A stretch of 48,790 bases of DNA, taken from Acidobacteriota bacterium. GTDB lineage: Bacteria; Acidobacteriota; Polarisedimenticolia; Gp22-AA2; AA152. This document shows, one piece after another, positions 1 through 8,512 of the stretch. A program made the translations under genes and the position numbers. The first letter of the stretch is position 1. Each line of letters begins with the position of its first letter. The notes below the pieces were generated by a model. That model did no database searches, had not been told where the DNA came from, and was given only the letters and a program-made list of their open reading frames with translations. Location: NCBI GenBank assembly GCA_022616665.1, contig JAKEFJ010000048.1, positions 1 to 48,790 of the forward strand. The letters run 5' to 3'.

Positions 1-795
1 CAGTGACATCTCGCCCATCTGGTCCGCGATGCGCTGGCTGTTGAGGACCGAGACATCCGCAACGAAGCCGCGCCAGGATCCGGCGTGGGCGCTGAACTTC
101 TCGCGGAAATAGGCCTCGTTGGCCTTGCCGATCTGCTCGGTGGTGAACCACAGCTGGGAGAGGATCATCCGATCGGCGCCCATCTCCTCCACCGTCTTGT
201 AGGTTTCCAGCAGCACGTCCTGATTTCCGGGAGAGATGGTGGTGTTCACGACGATCTCGGGCTTGCGGCCGTTGCCGTTGCGCGCCTCGCGGACCGCCTT
301 CACCCCATCGGCGATTTTCTGGAAGGAGCCCTGCATACCCCGAATCCGATCGTGTACCTCCTGGGGGCCGTCCACGGAAACCATGATGGCGTCCACCCCC
401 AGGTCCGCGAGTCGGCGCGAGTCCCTCGGAAGGTAAGTCCCGTTGGTGTTGATGCTGCAGTACATCCCCTTGGATTTGATGAACTCGACGAAGGGAAGAA
501 TGTCGCGGTGCAGGAACGGCTCGCCTCCCCAGAGGAAGGCCCCGGTACCATCCTTGGCAACGTCCTCGATGACCGAGCAGAGTGTGGCAAGGTTCAGCTG
601 CTGGATCTCGTGCTCTTTCGAGAGATCGTGGAAAAGGCCCTGCTCACCCCATTGCCAGCACATGGTGCATCGGAGATTGCAGCGATAGGTCATCATGAAA
701 GTGAGAATTCGGGGGGCCTGCCAGCGGTCGGCCATGAAGACCGGCCCCGCCCTCAGCAGCAGTTCCTTGAGCCTCGTTCCCAGGTCGTAAGACAA
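1..795 (-). CDS. Radical SAM enzyme (3' end outside window)
   Basis: The protein runs off the left edge; 265 codons are visible. About 20 residues in (35-42), the motif CNLRCTMC gives the CxxxCxxC ligands for the radical SAM 4Fe-4S cluster. It is followed by a WGGEPFL segment (the usual GGEP SAM contact), a TNGT segment and a VSVDGP segment, all typical of the SPASM/MoaA-like radical SAM superfamily. I start it at a TTG (795) because a GAGG lies 7 nt upstream and an in-frame stop sits just before it; the first ATG is at 735. It is one base after the fusion gene's stop, so it is the last visible gene of the polysaccharide operon. It probably modifies a sugar, lipid or peptide of that pathway, but the substrate cannot be told, and the C-terminal auxiliary-cluster region is not in the window. 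Confidence 0.9.
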   Translation of the reverse strand, partial: MSYDLGTRLKELLLRAGPVFMADRWQAPRILTFMMTYRCNLRCTMCWQWGEQGLFHDLSKEHEIQQLNLATLCSVIEDVAKDGTGAFLWGGEPFLHRDILPFVEFIKSKGMYCSINTNGTYLPRDSRRLADLGVDAIMVSVDGPQEVHDRIRGMQGSFQKIADGVKAVREARNGNGRKPEIVVNTTISPGNQDVLLETYKTVEEMGADRMILSQLWFTTEQIGKANEAYFREKFSAHAGSWRGFVADVSVLNSQRIADQMGEMSL

Positions 796-796
796 T

Positions 797-2512
797 TCAC
801 TGCCTCATTTTCTTGGGCGTCACCACCGCCAGATAATTGATTGCCAGTTGCCTGTCCACCTCGCACAACGATCGCGCCACTCCCCACCCTGAGGCGGAGG
901 CGGCCCGGACCAGCCTCTCCGAGGCGAGGCCGAGAGCATTGACTCCGAGATAGATTCCCTTGAGGGGAAGCGCAAGCGCCATCCCCAGGTGGGGATGCTG
1001 CTTCACCAGGTGACCTTCCACACCCAGGGCCAGCACCGCATTGGCCAGCTGCGGGACAAGCTGCAGGTAGCCGCCATTCGCCTCCACGCGAACCTCGCCA
1101 AACTCGGAAAGGACTTCCTCCAGCTCCCGGCGGCTCCAGCGGTGCAGCCGATCGGAGGGGGGATGGGGCCAGATGCCAATGGTCGTCACGATGATTCTCC
1201 CGCCGGGGCGGGTGACCCGGGCGAATTCGGCAAGGACATGGCGAAAATCGGCCATGAGATAAAACGCCTGGGTGCACAAGGTCAGATCGAAGGAATCCGA
1301 ACGAAAAGGCAGCGCCAGCGCATCTCCGCGCACGGCCACGCCATGGTAGGGGCTGAGATCCATCCCCACGTACCGCGAAGCCCTTGGGGAAAAGAATTCC
1401 CGGTAAGGCGTGTACTTGCACCCCACGTCCAGGATTTCCAGACCCGACTTGCCGTTGAGAGCGGCCGCCTGCCGCCTGAGCCCTGCGGCTATTTCCCGCA
1501 GCATGAGGTAATCGTATTGCCATATCCGCGGCTTTGAGATGCGGCGCACCACGCGCCGTGCCTCGTGCTCCGGGTGGCTTCCGTTCGAGCTGCTCATGAC
1601 TTCTCCGCTTGCAGGGAGGCGCGGGGAGCTGCCTCCACCGGCCAGCGTCGCGCCCACGAATCCTCGCACCAGTCCCTCGGAAAAGGACAGCGAAGCGCGC
1701 AGATCATGCCCCCGTCCCAGCACCGCAGCTCCGGCCGCGTCCCGTCCACCATCCCACAGACTTCTGGCCATGCGGGCCACCATGTGGAGATTCCCCCGGC
1801 GCGCGTGCTTTCCGTAGAAGGCCCCCTGGCCGATCCCGTAATCGCGATAGAGCCCCTGCTGTTGCCGGGGCTTGCGCCAGGAACGGTGTGTGACCACCAG
1901 ATTCGGGAGATAACGGATGGGCACTCGGGCCCGCAGCAGCCGGTATCCCAAGTCGTTGTCTTCCGCGGCCGGCCAGCTCGTCCCGGGTCCCAGCGTCTCA
2001 TCGAAAGGCCCGACCCGGCGAAGGACGGGCGCGGGTATCGCCATGTTGTTTCCGAACAGGACGTCCCGAAAAGCCGGGCGTCGATATTCCCTCTCCTGGC
2101 CCTCGTCCAGAAGAGAAGGGGCGATGACCGCATCCCCCTCCCGTTCACCCGCCAGCACTCTTCCTGTCAGGGCCACCTCGCCCCGCGTGTCCACGCACGC
2201 CCGGTGCATTTCCTCCAACCAGTTCTCCGCCACCCGGCAGTCGTCATCGGTGAAGGCGAGCAGCCCCCCTTTCGCCTCGGCGATTCCTCGGTTGAGGGCC
2301 GCGCTTTTCCCTCGCCGGGGGCAGTGCACATGTCGCAACCAGCGCTCGGGGCCGTCTTCCTCCGGCTCGCGATGTTGCAGATTGCGGCTTTGGTCGAGGA
2401 CGATGATTTCCACGCCCTCGAAGGGTGACCGGCGCAGGTGGGCCAGACAATCGGCGAGTAGCTCCGGGCGATCCGCGGTGGCGATGAGCACAGAAATCCG
2501 GGGGCCTCTCAT
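797..2512 (-). CDS. GT2 glycosyltransferase fused to SAM-dependent methyltransferase
   Basis: A 571-residue protein with two domains. Residues 5-260 are a GT-A family 2 glycosyltransferase: an N-terminal SVLIATADRPELL strand, TDDDC (88-92) as the metal- and nucleotide-binding DxD region, and AEDNDLGYR (183-191) as the acceptor/base region. Residues about 330-571 are a class I methyltransferase with LDVGCKY (361-367) as the SAM glycine loop and a VTRPGGRI strand later. The ATG at 2512 overlaps the upstream stop as ATGA. An internal ATG at 1597 (residue 306) has GGAGAA just before it, so a free methyltransferase could also be made. The fused order suggests a sugar is added and then O- or C-methylated, perhaps as a capping step; that is inference. 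Confidence 0.9.
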   Translation of the reverse strand: MRGPRISVLIATADRPELLADCLAHLRRSPFEGVEIIVLDQSRNLQHREPEEDGPERWLRHVHCPRRGKSAALNRGIAEAKGGLLAFTDDDCRVAENWLEEMHRACVDTRGEVALTGRVLAGEREGDAVIAPSLLDEGQEREYRRPAFRDVLFGNNMAIPAPVLRRVGPFDETLGPGTSWPAAEDNDLGYRLLRARVPIRYLPNLVVTHRSWRKPRQQQGLYRDYGIGQGAFYGKHARRGNLHMVARMARSLWDGGRDAAGAAVLGRGHDLRASLSFSEGLVRGFVGATLAGGGSSPRLPASGEVMSSSNGSHPEHEARRVVRRISKPRIWQYDYLMLREIAAGLRRQAAALNGKSGLEILDVGCKYTPYREFFSPRASRYVGMDLSPYHGVAVRGDALALPFRSDSFDLTLCTQAFYLMADFRHVLAEFARVTRPGGRIIVTTIGIWPHPPSDRLHRWSRRELEEVLSEFGEVRVEANGGYLQLVPQLANAVLALGVEGHLVKQHPHLGMALALPLKGIYLGVNALGLASERLVRAASASGWGVARSLCEVDRQLAINYLAVVTPKKMRQ

Positions 2513-3510
2513 GCGGTCCTCCCCCGCTGTTCGCCGGTTTCTCGTTGAGGCTCTGCTCGCGAGGCTCCCGAACGACGAAATCCCTTCCAATAGCGTCGCT
2601 CTCCCAGAAGGGACTGCGCCTTGCCCAGGATGCTTCCGCGTGCTCCCATCCATTCCAGTGACGCCATCCCCGCTTCCAGCAGACTCCAGGCGGGAGCCAG
2701 GGGATCCAGCGTCGACAGCCCGCTTGCCCGGGCCACGCGCTTGAGAGGGTGGTGGGGCACTGAGGCGAAGCGAAGCTCCCGCTCCAAGGAGGGATGCTTT
2801 CCGGCCAGGTCTCGATCCGCCATCCCGACGCACTCGCAGTCCCGAAGCCAGCGGTACAGGGTCTTGTCGTAGATCTGGCGGGCCACAGCAATAGAGAGAT
2901 AGCGCATCTCCGCTCCCGCTTGGATGAGCCGCCAGCCCAGGTCATAGTCCTCATTGCCATAGCGGATGAAAGATTCGTCGAATCCCCCGGCGCGCTGGAG
3001 AAGCTGCCGCGACATGGAGGCGTGGCCGAAATGGCAGTCGTCGAAGCGGAATTCGTAGCCCGGCGTCGAGAGGCGTTGCTCCACCTGACCTCCCCAGATT
3101 TCAATGCCCTGCTTCAGGAAGGAATGCCGCAATCCCTCAGCCAAGGCGAGGCCGCCGAAGACGACCCGTTCCATCCCGTCGGTATGCGCCTCACGGTGAG
3201 CGCAGATCGATCCCTCCTTCAGGATCATGTCATCGTCGAGAAACAGGACGACTTCCGAGGAGGCCGCATGAGCGCCCCGGTTTCTGGCGGCCGCCAAGCC
3301 ACGATTCTCCTGGGAGACCACGCGCAGCAGAGGATCGCCGCGGAACCGGCTGAGCATCTCCAGGGTTCCATCGCGAGACCCGTCCACCACCACCAGGATT
3401 TCCGCGCCCCCCGCCGCGCCTGCCTGATTCAGCAGCGCCGGTAGCGTTCGCTCCAACAATCCGCGACGGCTGTAGGTGGGAACCACGATCGACAGGCGCG
3501 TGGTGGTCAT
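2509..3510 (-). CDS. Family 2 glycosyltransferase
   Basis: A 333-residue cytoplasmic or membrane-associated GT2 enzyme. It starts MTTTRLSIVVPTYSRRGLLE, the classical GT2 nucleotide-binding first strand. FLDDDM is the DxD metal site and GNEDYDLGWRL is the ED catalytic/acceptor motif. No membrane helix is obvious. The start at 3510 forms an ATGA overlap with the deacetylase stop; a longer open frame upstream has no reason to be used. It is one of three GT2 enzymes here, each probably adding one sugar to a lipid-linked repeat unit; donor and acceptor are unknown. Confidence 0.9.
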   Translation of the reverse strand: MTTTRLSIVVPTYSRRGLLERTLPALLNQAGAAGGAEILVVVDGSRDGTLEMLSRFRGDPLLRVVSQENRGLAAARNRGAHAASSEVVLFLDDDMILKEGSICAHREAHTDGMERVVFGGLALAEGLRHSFLKQGIEIWGGQVEQRLSTPGYEFRFDDCHFGHASMSRQLLQRAGGFDESFIRYGNEDYDLGWRLIQAGAEMRYLSIAVARQIYDKTLYRWLRDCECVGMADRDLAGKHPSLERELRFASVPHHPLKRVARASGLSTLDPLAPAWSLLEAGMASLEWMGARGSILGKAQSLLGERRYWKGFRRSGASRAEPQRETGEQRGRTA

Positions 3511-4301
3511 GACATCCCTCGCAGCGGCTCCGGAGCCGTTTGACCCGCCAAGGCCGCCAGGGAGGAGGCGGCCCATTCCCGCATGCCAAACCCGGTCCTG
3601 AGCTTGAAGGCGAAGGACCACTGCGTCTCGTGGCAGGTGATCAGGCTGCGGCGGAGCTGGAAGGGATCGGTTCCTTCGCCGTTGCCTCCACGAATGTCGG
3701 CGCAGGCGCTCTCATATCCCGCCTCCCTCAGCAAGGCCAGACAGCGATCGTCGAAGAGCCCATGGGGATAGGAGAAATGACTCACCCGGATGCCGAGCCG
3801 ATCCTCCAGAATCTGCTTGGAGCCTAGAATCTCCTCACGCAGATCGAGTTGGGGGATGCTGGGGAGCGGGCGGTGGGTCCGGCTGTGGGATCCCAGCTCA
3901 ATACCCCGGGCGGCAAGATCGGCGGCCTCCTTCCATGAGAGCAGAGGCCGGGGCGGATCCCCATGCCGCGCATCCCAGGTGTTGCTCTCGCCGACCCGAT
4001 CCGCGACCAGGAAGATCGTCGCCGAAAAGCCATATTCCTCCAGCACCGGCGCCACTTCCTGCATGAAATCCCGGTAGCCGTCGTCGAAGGTGAGGGAAAC
4101 TGCCCGCTGGGGGAGTGGACGCGTTCCCCGCGCCACCTCAACCACCTCGCCGAGAGGGATCGTTCGATACCCGTTCTCATGCAGGGATCGCATCTGGGAG
4201 CGGAATTGATCCGGAGTCAGCCCCCACTGGCGCAGTCGCTGGCCCGGATCTCCGCTGATCCAGTGGTACATCAGGATTTTCACGCCTCGGCTCTCAGGCA
4301 C
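3507..4301 (-). CDS. Polysaccharide deacetylase (NodB/CE4 family)
   Basis: A 264-residue CE4-type deacetylase that would remove N- or O-acetyl groups from the growing glycan. Motif 1 TFDDGYRDF gives the catalytic base and a metal Asp; motif 2 HSRTH gives the two metal-binding histidines; the SYPHG segment is motif 3. I use GTG at 4301: AGGAGG lies 9 nt upstream, and it overlaps the upstream stop by 8 bp. An ATG at 4325 would add eight Arg/Lys-rich residues but has poor spacing from any ribosome site. No signal peptide is visible, so it may act on lipid-linked intermediates in the cytoplasm, as NodB does. Its position between two GT2 genes supports that reading. Confidence 0.9.
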   Translation of the reverse strand: MPESRGVKILMYHWISGDPGQRLRQWGLTPDQFRSQMRSLHENGYRTIPLGEVVEVARGTRPLPQRAVSLTFDDGYRDFMQEVAPVLEEYGFSATIFLVADRVGESNTWDARHGDPPRPLLSWKEAADLAARGIELGSHSRTHRPLPSIPQLDLREEILGSKQILEDRLGIRVSHFSYPHGLFDDRCLALLREAGYESACADIRGGNGEGTDPFQLRRSLITCHETQWSFAFKLRTGFGMREWAASSLAALAGQTAPEPLRGMS

Positions 4302-5253
4302 CGGTCTTCGCCTCCTCTTGAGCATCCTCGCGCGTGCGGGTGAATCCGGAAAAGATCAGCCAGCTCGCAACGCCTTGCCCCAGGCCCGAAAGATAGGCCC
4401 GGCCGGTGCGCCACGCCGAAGCATCCCGCCGCAGCGCCCCCAGCAGCGCCGTCTTGCCCTGGGCCAAGAGGACCGCCAGGGCCACCCGCGAAGGGAAAAA
4501 GTCACCACGCGCAATCCGTTTGAGCGCCCAGACGGCGATTCCGTATCCGTACTCCCATTCCACCGCCGACTGGGTCTCGCCGTCGCGCCAGGGCAGGTGC
4601 GCCACGATCACCTCCGGGTCGTAGCGAATCCGGCCACCGCGCAGTAGCAGGCGGTGAATCAGGTCGGTGTCCTCGGCGCTTCGATAGCGGCCGCCTGCCC
4701 CCAGCTCCGGATCGAACGGACCGATGCGGTTCAACCAGCTCCTCCGCACCGAAAGGTTGAACCCGCCTCCCACCGTGGAGGGGTCCACCGGTCTTGTGTA
4801 GATCTTCACCTCCGAAGGGTGCCATGTGGTGGCCGCCAGGATGCGAGGATCGGCACAGTCGCTCGGCTCAGGCAAGGAGCCACCGGTGACCGCGGCCAGC
4901 TCCGGATCGCTGGAGAACGCTCGGGCCACCGAGTCCGCCCAATCGCGGCGCGCCAGGCAGTCATCGTCGATGAAGCCCAGAATTTCCCCCCGGGACTCCC
5001 GAACCGCCAGGTTGCGCGCGCGGCTGAGCCCACGGCTGGGTGTCGGTATCCATCTAAGATTCGGGATTCGCCTCTGATGTTGACGCACCAGCTCCCCCGT
5101 CTCGGGACCGTCGCTCTGATCCACCACCAGGATCTCCAGAGGCGCGGGTGCGAGTTCGCCGAGACGCGCCAGACACCTTGCCAGCAGGTCGGGGCGATTG
5201 CGGGTGCAGACCACGACGGTGATTTGCTCGGGAGAAAGGGGCTCGGGCTTCAC
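4294..5253 (-). CDS. Family 2 glycosyltransferase
   Basis: A 319-residue GT2 enzyme. The N-terminal strand reads ITVVVCTRNRPDLLARCLA; FIDDDCLARRDW is the DxD site, and SAEDTDLIHRLL is the ED motif near residue 195. The C-terminal part (GDFFPSRVALAVLLAQGK onward) has a mildly hydrophobic stretch that may dock to the membrane. The start forms ATGA with the stop of the GT-C-like gene. It resembles the N-terminal half of the GT2-methyltransferase fusion in layout, so the two may be paralogs acting on consecutive sugars. Substrates are unknown. Confidence 0.9.
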   Translation of the reverse strand: MKPEPLSPEQITVVVCTRNRPDLLARCLARLGELAPAPLEILVVDQSDGPETGELVRQHQRRIPNLRWIPTPSRGLSRARNLAVRESRGEILGFIDDDCLARRDWADSVARAFSSDPELAAVTGGSLPEPSDCADPRILAATTWHPSEVKIYTRPVDPSTVGGGFNLSVRRSWLNRIGPFDPELGAGGRYRSAEDTDLIHRLLLRGGRIRYDPEVIVAHLPWRDGETQSAVEWEYGYGIAVWALKRIARGDFFPSRVALAVLLAQGKTALLGALRRDASAWRTGRAYLSGLGQGVASWLIFSGFTRTREDAQEEAKTGA

Positions 5254-7007
5254 AGCATCCCCCCTCCGGTGACAGCGGGTGTCGAAGTCCGCACGTCGGC
5301 GGCGCCGCCTTTCACTTCGAAAACCTTGATCCCTCCATCGTCGTAGACACGTGTGAGAAACGCAGCCTCATCGGGGTCGTACGATCCCAGCTTTCGCTCA
5401 TCCGGTCCGTAGTAGACATAGTCGATGCCGAAGCGCTGCAGCAGCCCCAGGCGTTTGCTGTCATCCCACTCCTCGGAATAGAAGAGCTGGATATCTCGTT
5501 GCCTTGCTTCTATCTCGTTGGTCAGCATGTCCTCCCCGATGAAGACCCGCTGCCCCGACAACCGAGGCACATAGTTGCCAATCCGGTAGGAGGCGAGAAC
5601 CAGGGCCTCCCTGGGAACCTGCCGGTTCAGCCAGTCCATGGCCGCGAGCTGCGTGCTGGGGAGATAGGTCGGTGCTCTCACGATCTTTGCCTCATGCCGA
5701 TAGGAAAGGAAGAGGTTGGCGGTGCTCAGACAGCAGGCCACCAGCATCACACCCATTGCCGCCACCAGTCCGGGTGGCGCCCAAAGGCTCCGCGGCCGGC
5801 ACGGAGCGCGTTTCCGGGCTCGGCGCCGGAGGAGAATTCGGCGGAAGACGGTTCGACGCAATCCCTGGGTGGCGAGAATCGAGAGTGGAATCTGGATCCC
5901 GTTCAGCAGGTGCCATCGCCAGTTGATGTAGGGGACATACGCAAGGATCAACACCGTGAGAACCCATGCCTTGGCCATGCGCTCCCCGGAAGGCCGCCGG
6001 ATCCGCAGGAAGCCATCGAAGGTGAGCATGGCCACGAGGAAACTGGCTCCCAATCCCATTCCAAGGCGGAAAGGCTCGGGGGTGGGGAAATTGAGTCGGG
6101 ATACCACGTCCCCCCACCTCGGCTCCCGCTCCAGAATCAACCGGTTGAAGAACAGCATCCCCAATGGAAGACCCAGGACGATCGCGACGCTCTTCAGCCG
6201 ATTCAAGCCGGGGATGCGTCCCATTCCGAGCCCGTCTAGGAGCAGATACATCCCGGCTATGGGAACGAAGGCCACCGCTTCGAATGCGTGGCTGGATGCC
6301 AGCCCGGCCGCGCAGCAGCCGGCTGCCAGGGCGGGGCCAAACCGCCTGACCCGCTCCGATTTCAGCAGCAGGGCGAGGGAGCCGGTCATGAGGGCCGCGG
6401 CAAAGATAAAGTGCGGGTAGACGATCATGGCGTGAAATAGATTCAATTCTACCAGCCAGTTACTCACCGGCCTGAGGTCGAGACCGGTTGCCCGCAGGAC
6501 GATACGGGTGAACCAGAGGAGGCCTCCTCCGAAGCACGCCAGGAGTAGGGCGAATCTGCGGTAGAAGGGCCGGCGAATTGCCGTGGCGATGAAGGAATAG
6601 GCGGTAAGCACCAGCAAGACGATGGAAACTGCCCCGAAGAGCCGATGGGTGAAGTCAAGACTCCATCCCATCCAGCCGGAGAGCCGTCCCAGGGACAGAT
6701 AAAGAAAATTGAACAGCGCCGGAGGATTGGGCTCAGGAGTAAAGTTGTTGGTGAAGAGAGCCTTTCCTTCGGAAGCCTGGCGCATGAGCGCCAGATAGAC
6801 ATTGTTGTCATCGATGGCGTCGGTCCCCACCAGCCCCATGAATCTTTCCGTGGCGCTCTGGCGAGAATAAGCATCCCAATAAGGGATCCCGACGATGACG
6901 ATGAGAAGCCCCGATAGTAGCAGTGGGAGGATCCACTCCTTCATGCGGATCTGGCCGAACGGCGGCGGCACAGTCGCCTCCGGCCGATAAAGCCCGGCGC
7001 CCCTCAT
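5250..7007 (-). CDS. Multi-spanning membrane protein, GT-C glycosyltransferase-like
   Basis: A 585-residue protein with about ten predicted hydrophobic helices over residues 1-430 and a soluble C-terminal region of about 150 residues. After the first helix comes a loop with GTDAIDDNNVYLALMRQ and then an NNFTPEPNPP segment. An acidic pair in the first extracytoplasmic loop is typical of GT-C enzymes that take sugars from polyprenyl phosphate. The C-terminal part resembles the soluble domain of PMT/ArnT-like proteins only in layout. ATG at 7007 gives an ATGA overlap with the flippase stop; an open frame further upstream is discarded for that reason. It could instead be the polymerase (Wzy-like) missing from this operon. 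I am sure it is a membrane protein and less sure of the reaction. Confidence 0.75.
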   Translation of the reverse strand: MRGAGLYRPEATVPPPFGQIRMKEWILPLLLSGLLIVIVGIPYWDAYSRQSATERFMGLVGTDAIDDNNVYLALMRQASEGKALFTNNFTPEPNPPALFNFLYLSLGRLSGWMGWSLDFTHRLFGAVSIVLLVLTAYSFIATAIRRPFYRRFALLLACFGGGLLWFTRIVLRATGLDLRPVSNWLVELNLFHAMIVYPHFIFAAALMTGSLALLLKSERVRRFGPALAAGCCAAGLASSHAFEAVAFVPIAGMYLLLDGLGMGRIPGLNRLKSVAIVLGLPLGMLFFNRLILEREPRWGDVVSRLNFPTPEPFRLGMGLGASFLVAMLTFDGFLRIRRPSGERMAKAWVLTVLILAYVPYINWRWHLLNGIQIPLSILATQGLRRTVFRRILLRRRARKRAPCRPRSLWAPPGLVAAMGVMLVACCLSTANLFLSYRHEAKIVRAPTYLPSTQLAAMDWLNRQVPREALVLASYRIGNYVPRLSGQRVFIGEDMLTNEIEARQRDIQLFYSEEWDDSKRLGLLQRFGIDYVYYGPDERKLGSYDPDEAAFLTRVYDDGGIKVFEVKGGAADVRTSTPAVTGGGML

Positions 7008-8512
7008 CGCGTGACCTCCGCCCAGGCTCTTCCCACGAGCCGCCGCTCTTCCCGGAACGTTCCGCTCAAGCCGTAGACCAGAGCGAATCCCGCCAGGCAG
7101 GTTGCTCCACGCGCCGCCAGGATCGGAAGCGTCGGATCGGGAATCCAGCTCTTCCACAGCCACATCACCAGGGCCACCGGCAAGCCTGCACCCAGAGGCG
7201 CGGCAATGGAGCGCAGCAAAAACCCCGATGACTGCACTCCCGCCCAGGCGCACCCGCGCCTGAGGATGAGGAACAGGTCCACTCCCATTGTGGCGATCAG
7301 CGTGCCCAGCGCCGCACCCGCCAGGGAGAATAGCCGGTAACCGGCCACCACGAGGACCAGATTCAGCGCATATCGGACGGACTCGGCCTTGAGCAGATCC
7401 GAGACTCTTCCCGCTCCGAACAGCAGCGTCGTAGCGGTCAAGGATGCGGCTCCCACCAGGCCCGTGAGGGCGAGGGCGCGCAGCGCTGGCAGGCCTTGCA
7501 CGAAGCTTTCACCGGCCCAGTGCCGCAGGATCGCTCCCCCGTCCACCATCAGCAGGGTCACGATCGGCATGGCAAGGGCGAGGTTCACGCGCGTCGCGAC
7601 TTCCAGCATCCTGGCGGCAGCGGCACCTCCCTCCGCAGCGTCGGCGCGCGATGCGAGCGGAAAGAGGACGCCGGAAATGGGTTGGAGACCCTTCAGGATG
7701 AGAGAAGCCAGCGTTGCTCCCGCCGCGAACAACGCCACCACCTGGGGTCCCGCCAGGATTCCCAGAATCAGGAGGTCGGCGTTCTCGAAAAGGGTCCTGA
7801 CGCTCTCGTAGCCGAATGAAAGGAAAGAAAAGAGGGAGGCTCCCCGTTCCAGGCCCCGGTAGGCGCCCCCTCCGGTGAAGTGGATCCCGGGAGCGATGCG
7901 ACGAATCGTCAGCCAGCGCGCCAGGTGCCCGGAGATGGAAGCAACCAGCTGAACTGCCCCCAGCGAAACCACCCCGAATCCCGCGTTGAGAAGGGCCGCT
8001 GTGGCCACGAGCCGGAACAACGCGGTCGACACTTCGATGGCATTCAAGAGGCCAAAACAATGCAGTCCTGCCAGGACGCTGCGGGTCACTCCGAAGGGAA
8101 ATGAAACCAGAAAATTCAAGGCGATGAGAATGAGCAAAACACGCACCGGACCCTGGCGCTGGGACGTGACGTGAAACCTGTCGAGCGCGGTGAAGCTCAA
8201 GAGGATGAGACCGGCGCATGCGACCATTCCCACCACGAGGTAGATGCGGAAGATGGATCCAAGCTCTCGATTGGCCTGCTCGGCGCGCCCCGCGTCCACG
8301 TGGGCTGCCACGGAGCGGACGCCGGCGGCGCCGCTCCCGGCGTTGAGAAAGCCGAAATAGCTTCCCAGAGCCGTGGCCATCACCCAAAGCCCATACTCCA
8401 CGGCACCCAGGTGGCTTATGACCATCGGTGTGAGGACCAGGAGCATCAGTCCGTTCACCGCAGCTCCTGCGTATCCTGACGTGATATTGCGCGCCAGCCG
8501 GCCCATGTTCAT
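7004..8512 (-). CDS. Wzx-type polysaccharide flippase (MOP superfamily)
   Basis: A 502-residue protein made almost entirely of hydrophobic helices (about 12-14). It opens with NITSGYAGAAVNGLMLLVL, the pattern seen at the start of O-antigen/teichoic flippases of the MOP exporter superfamily. Such proteins flip undecaprenyl-linked repeat units to the periplasmic face. The second ATG (8506) is two codons inside; I keep 8512 because it gives an ATGA overlap with the kinase gene. Its presence, with a Wza-like exporter at the operon head, argues for a Wzx-dependent rather than an ABC-transporter route. Confidence 0.88.
   Translation of the reverse strand: MNMGRLARNITSGYAGAAVNGLMLLVLTPMVISHLGAVEYGLWVMATALGSYFGFLNAGSGAAGVRSVAAHVDAGRAEQANRELGSIFRIYLVVGMVACAGLILLSFTALDRFHVTSQRQGPVRVLLILIALNFLVSFPFGVTRSVLAGLHCFGLLNAIEVSTALFRLVATAALLNAGFGVVSLGAVQLVASISGHLARWLTIRRIAPGIHFTGGGAYRGLERGASLFSFLSFGYESVRTLFENADLLILGILAGPQVVALFAAGATLASLILKGLQPISGVLFPLASRADAAEGGAAAARMLEVATRVNLALAMPIVTLLMVDGGAILRHWAGESFVQGLPALRALALTGLVGAASLTATTLLFGAGRVSDLLKAESVRYALNLVLVVAGYRLFSLAGAALGTLIATMGVDLFLILRRGCAWAGVQSSGFLLRSIAAPLGAGLPVALVMWLWKSWIPDPTLPILAARGATCLAGFALVYGLSGTFREERRLVGRAWAEVTR

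Noticed and set aside
85-840. Long plus-strand open frame over the radical SAM gene
   Set aside because: The minus strand has CNLRCTMC and other family motifs in frame; the plus frame has none and is a GC-rich shadow.
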